This document shows positions 22,714-29,762 of a stretch of DNA of 64,000 nt, piece after piece. The notes beneath the pieces are model-generated. The model saw only the letters and a list, made by a program, of their open reading frames with translations. It was not told the DNA's origin and made no database searches. Position 1 is the first letter of the stretch. The number at the start of each line of letters is the position of its first letter. The translations under genes were made by a program, and so were the position numbers. Source of the DNA: an uncultured Oscillospiraceae bacterium (lineage in GTDB: Bacteria; Bacillota; Clostridia; Oscillospirales; Oscillospiraceae); NCBI GenBank assembly GCA_944387095.1, contig CALXDP010000008.1:1-64000 (forward strand). The letters run 5' to 3'.

Positions 22714-24816
22714 GTGATTGCCCATCTGGACCGGGAGAAGCTGACGGACACCGGGCGGCAGTATATCGGGGAGAGCGCCCAACTACAGCTCCGCTTTGAT
22801 CTGCGAATCACCGGGGTGCTGGATGGGATCGAGCTGATTCCCACCCAGATTGATGGGGTTGACCGGGGCTGGGAGGAGGGGGACGTTTTCCAGGAGGTCA
22901 CGCTCTATGAGGATCCGGAGGCCACCCCGGCGGGGGCGGAGACGGTTACCCTGTACTCGCCCGTCTTCTCCCTGTGCTGTCCCCGGGACACGCCCGGCTT
23001 CACCTATCAAGACCGACGGTACGACAGCATCCGGGAGCTGCTCCGGGAGCAGGGCCCCTTTACGTCCACCACCCATTATACCGGGGTGAGGTACGAGGGT
23101 GGGAACCTCCTGCTCCTCAGCAAGGAGCCGGTCCGCCAGTACAGCCAGGATGAAAGGGCAGGAGAGGTGATCTGGTATGTCATCACCCCGGAAACGGGAT
23201 TTGTCGACACAGTGGCCACCTTGCAGCTAGGCGATAGCGCCACCTTTACCGTCCAGCCTGCGGCGGGTCTGGGGGCGGGAGAATATGATACCTCCCTCTC
23301 TTTGACCGGCAATGCCGTGGGAAACACCGGATTTAGTACGGAGTCGGTGCGGTTGAGTTTTGAGGTGGTGGATCCTGTTCTGAGCCTCCGGGCGGAGCCT
23401 GACGTGCTGGAGTTTGGGGCCGTGTTTTCCGGCGATGAACCGCCCCAGGCCAGGACGGTGACCATCTGGAATGACAGCAATCAAGCTGTGACGGTGACCC
23501 TGCCCACCAACAGCAGTTACTACACCATAATTCCCGGGGATGACTTTACCGGCAACAGCGTCACCCTGGAAGCCCAGGGAACACCTGGCCATGCCGCCAC
23601 CTTCACCGTTCAGCCCAACGCAAACCTGCCTGCGGGCAGCTATGAAGAGACGCTGACGATATCTGGAGTTGGGGAGAGTGGCCCTGTGACGGAGCAGGTG
23701 CAGTTGACTTTCCTTGTCCAGGATCGGGTTTACCAGGTTTCTGCCAGCCCGGATACTCTGACATTCGGCACCGTGAATCCGGGCTATACCCAGCCCGCAG
23801 CCCAGACTGTGACCATCACCAACAGGGGCAACCAGGAGCTGACGGTGACTCTGCCCACCAGCTCCAGTGGAAACTATACCATCGCTGCCGGGACGGAATT
23901 TAACGGCGGGACTACCGTCACCTTGCAGCCTGACGAAACAGCCACCTTTACCGTCCAGCCCAATGAGGGCCTTGCTGCCGGGACATACAGCGAGACGCTG
24001 ACGGTGACCGGAGCCAATGGCGGCCAGTCCGCAACGGCTGACGTATCCCTGACCTTCACTGTGGAGCAGCTCTATATTCCCCCGGTCGATCCCGGCGTGA
24101 CCTATTACATCGACGCCAGCGCGGGCAACGGCGGATCCATCAGCCCCAGCGGCCGGGTGCCTGTGGCGGCTGGGGAGCGCCAGACCTTCACCATCTCCGC
24201 CAGCGAGGGCTATGAGATCGTCAACGTGCTGGTGGACGGCGAGAGCGTGGGCCAGGTGAGCAGCTACACCTTCACCAACGTGCGCTCCAACCACACCATC
24301 ACCGTCATCTTCCGGGATGCGGATGGGGTGGCCGATCCCGACGACACCGGGGTGTCCGACTGGCTGGACACGGACAACCACAACGCCTACCTGCAGGGGT
24401 ATGGCAACAACCTGTTCGCCCCCGACGCCGACATGACCCGCGGGGAGGTGGCCCAGCTGTTCTACAACCTGCTGCGGGAGAAGGATGTGGCCATCACGGT
24501 ATCCTTTGACGATGTGCCCGCGAGCAGGTGGTATACCGACGCGGTGAACACCCTGGCCAGCCTGGGGATCATCGTAGGGGCCGGAGACGGGAACTTCTAC
24601 CCCAACAGCCCGATCACCCGTGCGGAGGTGACCACAATCGCCAACCGGATGCTGGGGCGCAGCGCGGACGAGGCGTATGTGGACAGCCACCTGAGCCAGC
24701 TGAAGCAGTTTGCCGACGTGACGGGCGGCTGGGCCTTCTACCAGATTATGGAGGCCACCAACAGCCACACCTACACCATCACCGATGGCCAGGAGACCTG
24801 GACCGGGCTGAGCTAA
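22714..24816 (+). CDS. Chimeric frame: rest of kinase sensor domain fused to a repeat/SLH surface protein
   Basis: 700 codons in frame with the truncated kinase upstream. About the first 150 residues continue the sensor region. From about residue 150 (near 23160) the protein becomes a surface protein: a partial and then two complete beta-sandwich repeats, each ending ATFTVQPN-x-LxAGxYxETLT, then an InlB-like repeat (GNGGSISPSGRVPVAAGE), and SLH domains from about 550 (MTRGEVAQLFYNLL, SFDDVPASRWY, ITRAEVTTIANRML). SLH domains bind cell-wall polymers. No signal peptide precedes the surface part and the GTG at 22714 has no good ribosome site, so normal secretion is unlikely. Probably produced by a deletion or recombination. 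Confidence 0.7.
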   Translation: MIAHLDREKLTDTGRQYIGESAQLQLRFDLRITGVLDGIELIPTQIDGVDRGWEEGDVFQEVTLYEDPEATPAGAETVTLYSPVFSLCCPRDTPGFTYQDRRYDSIRELLREQGPFTSTTHYTGVRYEGGNLLLLSKEPVRQYSQDERAGEVIWYVITPETGFVDTVATLQLGDSATFTVQPAAGLGAGEYDTSLSLTGNAVGNTGFSTESVRLSFEVVDPVLSLRAEPDVLEFGAVFSGDEPPQARTVTIWNDSNQAVTVTLPTNSSYYTIIPGDDFTGNSVTLEAQGTPGHAATFTVQPNANLPAGSYEETLTISGVGESGPVTEQVQLTFLVQDRVYQVSASPDTLTFGTVNPGYTQPAAQTVTITNRGNQELTVTLPTSSSGNYTIAAGTEFNGGTTVTLQPDETATFTVQPNEGLAAGTYSETLTVTGANGGQSATADVSLTFTVEQLYIPPVDPGVTYYIDASAGNGGSISPSGRVPVAAGERQTFTISASEGYEIVNVLVDGESVGQVSSYTFTNVRSNHTITVIFRDADGVADPDDTGVSDWLDTDNHNAYLQGYGNNLFAPDADMTRGEVAQLFYNLLREKDVAITVSFDDVPASRWYTDAVNTLASLGIIVGAGDGNFYPNSPITRAEVTTIANRMLGRSADEAYVDSHLSQLKQFADVTGGWAFYQIMEATNSHTYTITDGQETWTGLS

Positions 24817-24873
24817 GCAAGGCCGGATGAAATTTGACATGGGGGAAAGCTGTTAAAGACAGCTGAAGCCGAA

Positions 24874-24907
24874 AAGAGAGACACGACCCACGGGTCGTGT
24901 CTCTCTT
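24874..24907 (+). terminator. Intrinsic terminator after the SLH frame
   Basis: AAGAGAGACACGACCC pairs with GGGTCGTGTCTCTCTT, about 15 bp with a four-base loop, followed by CTTAAAGG. Confidence 0.8.
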
Positions 24908-25027
24908 CTTAAAGGGGACAGTGAAAACCGATATTGCTTGTATCCAATCAAGCTAAAGTCCAGCGCAGCGGGTTCTATTTGGGGAGGAACCACGACAAAA
25001 GAAATGAGAGGTGGCTTTTATAAAAAA

Positions 25028-25059
25028 GTCGGGGCAAACGATATATCGTCTGCCCCGAC
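25028..25059 (-). terminator. Long palindrome with T-run on the reverse strand
   Basis: A 32-base near-perfect palindrome: GTCGGGGCA pairs with TGCCCCGAC, with ACGAT/ATCGT inside and one mismatch. On the reverse strand it is followed directly by TTTTTTA, the form of an intrinsic terminator. No reverse gene ends here except tRNA-Leu, which already has its own hairpin, so the transcript it ends is unclear. Confidence 0.6.
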
Positions 25060-25178
25060 GTGGAAGAAGAGATTAAAATCGATGTTTTAGAGTTTAAAAA
25101 AGATATGGGAGGGCCGCCAAACCGGTCTTCTGGTCGGCGGAGCTTTTTCGCCGTAAATTTCTGGCCACGGGCCGGGAA

Positions 25179-25246
25179 TTGCGCAGGGGCGGCTTTGCCG
25201 GCCCCGAGCATTTTAAATGAAAGGGTGGAGGCGGCCGAAGGCCGCC
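25179..25246. repeat. Dispersed double-hairpin repeat, copy 2
   Basis: TTGCGCA, a GC-rich hairpin (25186-25205), GAGCATTTTAAATGAAAGGGT, and a second hairpin (GGCGGCC 25230-25236 pairing with GGCCGCC 25240-25246). Same order and boundary words as 17-88. Confidence 0.6.
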
Positions 25247-25253
25247 GAAACCC

Positions 25254-25290
25254 AACAAGAAAGGCACGCTGTAAGCGTGCCTTTCTTGTT
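25254..25290 (-). terminator. Intrinsic terminator of tRNA-Leu
   Basis: A perfect 17-bp stem (AACAAGAAAGGCACGCT / AGCGTGCCTTTCTTGTT) with a GTA loop. Its outermost base pair uses the last A of the tRNA CCA end, so tRNA and terminator overlap by one base. Confidence 0.85.
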
Positions 25291-25374
25291 GGTACGGGTA
25301 GTGGGACTCGAACCCACAAGCCTTGCGGCACTGGAACCTAAATCCAGCATGTTTACCAATTTCATCATACCCGC
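25290..25374 (-). tRNA. tRNA-Leu (anticodon UAG)
   Basis: 85 nt on the reverse strand, with CCA encoded. Acceptor GCGGGTA pairs with TACCCGT (first pair G.U). The anticodon stem is CTGGA/TCCAG around the loop TTTAGGT, giving anticodon TAG. A long variable arm (class II) and the T arm GTGGGTTCGAGTCCCAC are present. Decodes CUA/CUN leucine codons. Confidence 0.96.
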
Positions 25375-25501
25375 CTATGCCAGAGGGTAAAAGCAAACCC
25401 TCCATTTTTACTCGGGGAGGGAGCCCGAGGCGGCGGCATATCGCCTGACCCGCACAGAGAAGACGAAGCGCTGCTTTTTCACGGCAATCCTGCTACGGGG
25501 A

Positions 25502-25530
25502 ATTATAGCACATGACGGGGGAAAGGGCAA
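25502..25530 (-). promoter_or_regulatory. Promoter of tRNA-Leu
   Basis: Reverse strand: TTGCCC (25525-25530), 17-base spacer, TATAAT (25502-25507). It lies about 120 bases upstream of the mature tRNA, implying a processed 5' leader. Confidence 0.6.
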
Positions 25531-25578
25531 GCAAAACTTCACTGGGAACTGCGTGGAAAACCGACTCAAAGAGCGAAA

Positions 25579-25610
25579 TTTCCCCGCCGCCCAGGGGGGC
25601 GGCGGGGAAA
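25579..25610 (-). terminator. Intrinsic terminator of pgi
   Basis: A 14-bp stem (TTTCCCCGCCGCCC / GGGCGGCGGGGAAA) 15 bases after the pgi stop; on the reverse strand it is followed by TTTCGC. Confidence 0.8.
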
Positions 25611-25625
25611 CAGAAAGAGAGCGGA

Positions 25626-26888
25626 TCAGGGACGGCCCAGCAGTGCGAACATGTTTTTCTTATAGGCCTCCACGCCGGGCTGGTTGAAGGGGTTAACCTG
25701 GAGCACATGGCCGCTGATGCCGCAGGCCAGCTCAAAGAAATAGAACAGCTCGCCTAGGGTACGGGCATCCATATGGGGCATACGCAGCACCATGGCGGGC
25801 ACGCCACCGTCGTGGTGGGCGTCCAGAGTGCCTTGGAAGGCCATCTCCCGGACAAAGCTCAGGGGTTTGCCGGTGAGATAGTTCAGGTTATCCCCATCAT
25901 CCTCGCTGTAGGGGATAGGCATGTCGCAGCCGGTGTCGTCCACATAGAGGACAGTCTCCATCAGTATGCGCTCTCCGTCCTGGATATACTGGCCCAGGGA
26001 GTGCAGGTCGGTGGTGAACTGGGCGGAGGCGGGGAAGATGCCTTTGCCGTCTTTACCCTCTGACTCGCCGAACAGCTGCTTGAGCCACTCGCCTACAAAG
26101 GAATAGGACGGCTCGTAGCTGCAGAAGATTTCCACCTTTTTGCCCTTGCGGTACAGCAGGTTGCGGGCGGCCACATATTGCCAGACCGGGTTTTCCATGG
26201 AGCGCTGGTCGAAACGATTCATAGCGTCGGCGGCACCGGCCATGAGCTGGGAGATATCCGTTCCGCCTACAGCGATGGGCAGCAGGCCCACGGCGGTAAG
26301 CACCGAGAAGCGCCCTCCCACCTCATCGGGGATGACAAAGCTCTCCCAACCATTCCGATCCGCCAGGGTTTTCAATGCGCCCCGGGCTTTGTCCGTGGTG
26401 GCATAGATGCGGCTGTTGGCCTCCGCCCCGTACTGCTGTTCCAGCAACTGACGGAACAGGCGGAAGGCAATGGCGGGTTCGGTGGTACCCCCAGATTTGG
26501 AAATCACATTGATAGACCAGCGTTTGCCCTGGATTCGATCCATAACATGCCGGATCTCATTGGGGCTGAGAGAGCAGCCTGCAAAGCAAATCTCGGGGCC
26601 GCTGGAGGCAAAGACCTCCAATGCGGCCCGGGCGCCCAGATAGGAGCCGCCAATGCCGATGACAACCAGTACGTCAGAGTCCTTCCGAATTTTGGCCGCG
26701 GCCTTCTGGATTCGGGCAAATTCTTCCCGGTTATAGGTCTCGGGCAGACGCAGCCAGCCGGTGAAATCAGAGCCAGGGGCATTGGGGGCGTACAGCTTTT
26801 TATGGGCGGCAGCGACTTCATCGGCCATGGCGTTCAACTGCTCCTGCGTCACGTAGGGCTGCAGCTTTGCCAGATCCAGATTCAGCAT
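25626..26888 (-). CDS. pgi: Glucose-6-phosphate isomerase
   Basis: Interconverts glucose-6-phosphate and fructose-6-phosphate. 420 residues, the short Firmicute form. Motifs: VVIGIGGSYLGARAALE near 75-91, VISKSGGTTEPAIAFR for sugar-phosphate binding, and a C-terminal Lys region in LQVNPFNQPGVEAYK. It ends the block glgP-GH13-glucokinase-pgi, placing glycogen-derived glucose phosphates into glycolysis. The gap to glucokinase is 54 bases, with AAAGGAG before the reverse ATG. Confidence 0.96.
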   Translation of the reverse strand: MLNLDLAKLQPYVTQEQLNAMADEVAAAHKKLYAPNAPGSDFTGWLRLPETYNREEFARIQKAAAKIRKDSDVLVVIGIGGSYLGARAALEVFASSGPEICFAGCSLSPNEIRHVMDRIQGKRWSINVISKSGGTTEPAIAFRLFRQLLEQQYGAEANSRIYATTDKARGALKTLADRNGWESFVIPDEVGGRFSVLTAVGLLPIAVGGTDISQLMAGAADAMNRFDQRSMENPVWQYVAARNLLYRKGKKVEIFCSYEPSYSFVGEWLKQLFGESEGKDGKGIFPASAQFTTDLHSLGQYIQDGERILMETVLYVDDTGCDMPIPYSEDDGDNLNYLTGKPLSFVREMAFQGTLDAHHDGGVPAMVLRMPHMDARTLGELFYFFELACGISGHVLQVNPFNQPGVEAYKKNMFALLGRP

Positions 26889-26942
26889 AGATCATTTCTC
26901 CTTTATATGTAGAATAATTGGAATGCAATTGCGGTAAAGGGA

Positions 26943-27854
26943 TTATGCCTGACAGAAAAACAGCCCGGCTCCCCCATAGATCCCGGCCCGGTTCCCCAGG
27001 ATAGCCAGGTCAAAAACGGTGTCACGGCTGGGGGGAAAAGCCAGTTGCCGGTATGCTTCCCGCACAGGGGCTAAAAGCAGTTCCCCGGCAGCTGAGACGC
27101 CGCCGCCAATGATGAACAGCTCCGGATTGACTACGCAGGCGATAATGGCCGCGGCGGTACCCAGACAGTGGGCGGCCTCGGTCACCACCCGCTGAGCATC
27201 GGCGTTTCCTTCCCGGGCCGCGTCGAAGACATCCTTGGCGGTGACGCGCTCTCTTTGCGAGAAGGGCGGAAATTCCCTGGCGGCGCGGATGATGCCGGTG
27301 GCAGAGGCAGTGACCTCCAGGCAGCCGCGTTTTCCACAGGTGCACATCCAGTCCTGATGCCAAGGCATGGGCATGTGGCCCACCTCGCCTCCCGCCCCTA
27401 CCGCGCCAGAGACAATACGGCCGTCCGCGATGACGCCACCGCCGATGCCGGTGCCTACGGTGAGCATAACCAAATGGCGGTGCCCTCTGCCAGCGCCCTG
27501 CCACATTTCGCCAAACGCGGCAAGATTGGCGTCGTTCTCCACCAGGACGGGGAGTCCGGTTCGGCGGCTCAGACCTTCCGCCACATTGACCACACCCCAG
27601 CCCAGGTTAACACAGCCATGGACGTGGGCGCGGTCGGGCACCGGGCCCGGAACCCCAACGCCGATGCCCACGCATTGGACACCGGGAAATGCTTTCAGCA
27701 TCTTCGCAATCTGACCGGCGATTTCGTCAAACATCTGATCGGGATTTTTAGGGGAGGGAAACTTCACATCCTTGACAAGCGTGCCCTCCTCATCCACCAG
27801 ACCCATCTTAACGGCAGTGCCGCCGACATCTACGCCAAAACAGACCTTTTTCAT
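26943..27854 (-). CDS. glcK: ROK-family glucokinase
   Basis: Phosphorylates glucose with ATP. 303 residues: DVGGTAVKMG phosphate loop at the N-terminus, VENDANLAAFGE with the catalytic Asp, GTGIGGGVI, and the ROK zinc motif CTCGKRGCLE. The reverse ATG lies three bases after the GH13 stop; AGGAG is within the end of that gene, so the two are co-translated. It uses free glucose released by the GH13 enzyme or debranching. Confidence 0.94.
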   Translation of the reverse strand: MKKVCFGVDVGGTAVKMGLVDEEGTLVKDVKFPSPKNPDQMFDEIAGQIAKMLKAFPGVQCVGIGVGVPGPVPDRAHVHGCVNLGWGVVNVAEGLSRRTGLPVLVENDANLAAFGEMWQGAGRGHRHLVMLTVGTGIGGGVIADGRIVSGAVGAGGEVGHMPMPWHQDWMCTCGKRGCLEVTASATGIIRAAREFPPFSQRERVTAKDVFDAAREGNADAQRVVTEAAHCLGTAAAIIACVVNPELFIIGGGVSAAGELLLAPVREAYRQLAFPPSRDTVFDLAILGNRAGIYGGAGLFFCQA

Positions 27855-27857
27855 GGT

Positions 27858-29702
27858 TCAGCACTCCTTTTCCAGGACAATGGCTCCGCCCCACTGATTC
27901 AGGACTAAGTTGCCGTCCTCCTGCCATCCATTGTGGATGAGCAGCGGCTGTCCACACAGCGGCATAGAGAGAGGCTCAGCTCCGCTATGGGCCCAAACGC
28001 GCAGGCGCTGGCCCTCCAAAAAACGGATAAAGCAGATAGATTGTGTGGGGGCGGGCTGAAATTCGATGCTTCCGGTGCGCAGCGCCGGACAATTATGCTT
28101 GATCCGGCCCAAAGTCTGATAATAGCCAAGAAGATCATGATTTTCCTGACCCCAGGGATAGCAGCGGCGGTTAAAGGGGTCCTCAAACCCCTCCATGCCA
28201 ACCTCGTCCCCATAGTAGATACAGGGGGTGCCAGGCAGGGTGAACTGAAGCAGGGCGGCCACCTTTTCCCGGACAATGGCCCAGGCCCTGTTCTCAGGAG
28301 AGAGAAACCGACCGGCCTTTTCCCCTTTGGAGCCGGAAAAATTGTCTCCCAACATGGTGAGGATTCGGGGGGTGTCATGGGTGGACAGGCTGTTCATCAC
28401 GCTGTGAAGTACGAAGGGGGGATAGTGCTCCACAATGGTCATCACTTGACGCCGGAACTGGTCCCCGCCATGTCCCGCCATAAAGCTGAGGATGGCGTTG
28501 CGGAAGGGATAGTTCATCACGGAATCCAGCTCGCCGTCAGAGAAATACTTCCTGCGCGCCCCATAGCTGATCTTGTTGGAGGCGTCTTCCCACACCTCCC
28601 CCAGCAGCCAGGCGTCAGGCTTGAGCTCTTTCAAGCGCTTGCGCAGCGCCGCGATGAACGCGTCAGGCAGCTCATCGGCCACGTCCAGCCGGATTCCGTC
28701 GATTCCAAGGCTCAGCCAGTGGGCCAGCACGCTGTCCTCCGCCCGGATGATGAAGTCCAGATAATCCTCATTCATCTCGTTGACGCAAGGCAGGGTAGTG
28801 ATACCCCACCAGGAGGTGTACTGGTTGGGGTAGTGTTGGAAATCATACCAGCTCCGATAGGGAGAATCGGGATCGCTCACCGCGCCGTGGCCAAAGATGT
28901 GCTTGGCGTCAAAATAGACACTGTTGCTGCCGGTGTGGGAAAATACGCCGTCCAGAATGACCTTCATACCCAGCTGGTGGGCAGCGTCACACAGATGGGA
29001 AAGATCCGCCTCAGTGCCCAGCATGGGATCCACCCGTTTGTAGTCCGCGGTGTCATAGCGGTGGTTGGAAAAGGCCATGCACACGGGGTTGAGGTAGATT
29101 CCATCCACCCCCAAAGACTTCAAATAGGGCAGCTTTGCCTCGATCCCTTTGAGGTTGCCGCCGAAAAAATCGTTGTTCAGAACCTCACCCTGATCGTTTG
29201 GCAGATAGTGAGGGGTGTCCCCCCAGCTGTCATGGATCCAGTAGGGCTCCAGCTTCCCGGTGAGGTCACACTTTCCCGCCCGGAAAAACCGGTCAGGGAA
29301 GATCTGATACAGCACCGCCCCCTGAAATGCCTCAGGGGTGTGGAAGTGTTCGGAGTAGCAGGTGATCTGCCACTGATCCCCCTCGTTGGCCCGCAGCCCG
29401 GTCTCCCCGGAGCGGAACAGGCCAAAAGAGCCGGTGGTAAGCTCCACGTTAAAATAAAAGAAATAGAGGCCCTGGCGGGGGAGGGAGAACTCAGTGCGGT
29501 ACTCCCAGTAGCACTCGCTTTCCCTCTCCCGGGTGAAAGATACCCGCATGCCGTATCCGGAGTCGCTGCTGACCACCACCTCCAGGTGGCTGAGGGGGCA
29601 GTCCTTTGGCACCTCCACCATCAGCTGGCACACCTCATTCCGCTTGACACAGCCGAAGGGACGCTTATACCGCTCTGACAGGCTGTTGAATTGCATTTCC
29701 AT
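27858..29702 (-). CDS. Cytoplasmic GH13 alpha-glycosidase (neopullulanase / cyclomaltodextrinase type)
   Basis: 614 residues, no signal peptide. An N-terminal beta domain (about 1-115) is followed by the GH13 barrel, with all three catalytic residues: Asp in GIRLDVADE, Glu in LLGEVWED and Asp in LSTHDTPR. Region I is DGVFSHTG. The N-terminal domain plus YQIFPDRF resembles neopullulanase-like enzymes acting on maltodextrins and alpha-1,6 branches; the exact specificity cannot be read. Start: reverse ATG 29702 with GGAG nine bases upstream, rather than a TTG at 29717. Between glgP and glucokinase it probably degrades the limit dextrins left by phosphorylase. Confidence 0.9.
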   Translation of the reverse strand: MEMQFNSLSERYKRPFGCVKRNEVCQLMVEVPKDCPLSHLEVVVSSDSGYGMRVSFTRERESECYWEYRTEFSLPRQGLYFFYFNVELTTGSFGLFRSGETGLRANEGDQWQITCYSEHFHTPEAFQGAVLYQIFPDRFFRAGKCDLTGKLEPYWIHDSWGDTPHYLPNDQGEVLNNDFFGGNLKGIEAKLPYLKSLGVDGIYLNPVCMAFSNHRYDTADYKRVDPMLGTEADLSHLCDAAHQLGMKVILDGVFSHTGSNSVYFDAKHIFGHGAVSDPDSPYRSWYDFQHYPNQYTSWWGITTLPCVNEMNEDYLDFIIRAEDSVLAHWLSLGIDGIRLDVADELPDAFIAALRKRLKELKPDAWLLGEVWEDASNKISYGARRKYFSDGELDSVMNYPFRNAILSFMAGHGGDQFRRQVMTIVEHYPPFVLHSVMNSLSTHDTPRILTMLGDNFSGSKGEKAGRFLSPENRAWAIVREKVAALLQFTLPGTPCIYYGDEVGMEGFEDPFNRRCYPWGQENHDLLGYYQTLGRIKHNCPALRTGSIEFQPAPTQSICFIRFLEGQRLRVWAHSGAEPLSMPLCGQPLLIHNGWQEDGNLVLNQWGGAIVLEKEC

Positions 29703-29762
29703 GGTTTCAAACTCCAAACGCCGCGGCCAGCCAGAAAGAGACCCGACAGGGCGCAGATCAGA

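Larger units (their letters stand above)
24817..25289. other. Intergenic region rich in hairpins, no gene
   Basis: About 470 bp between the SLH frame and tRNA-Leu. It holds a forward terminator (24874-24907), a reverse terminator-like palindrome (25028-25059), copy 2 of the double-hairpin repeat (25179-25246) and the tRNA-Leu terminator (25254-25290). Short frames here have no family resemblance. Confidence 0.6.

Noticed and set aside
23227..24840. 537-codon reverse-strand frame opposite the SLH surface protein
   Set aside because: The forward frame shows recognisable repeats and SLH motifs; the reverse frame shows none and has a shadow-like composition.
25375..25500. Second tRNA or small reverse gene upstream of tRNA-Leu
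   Set aside because: No cloverleaf could be drawn, and the short reverse frame starting with GTG is only about 25 codons.
27933..29678. 581-codon forward frame opposite the GH13 gene
   Set aside because: The GH13 catalytic motifs are all on the reverse strand; the forward frame has no recognisable domain.
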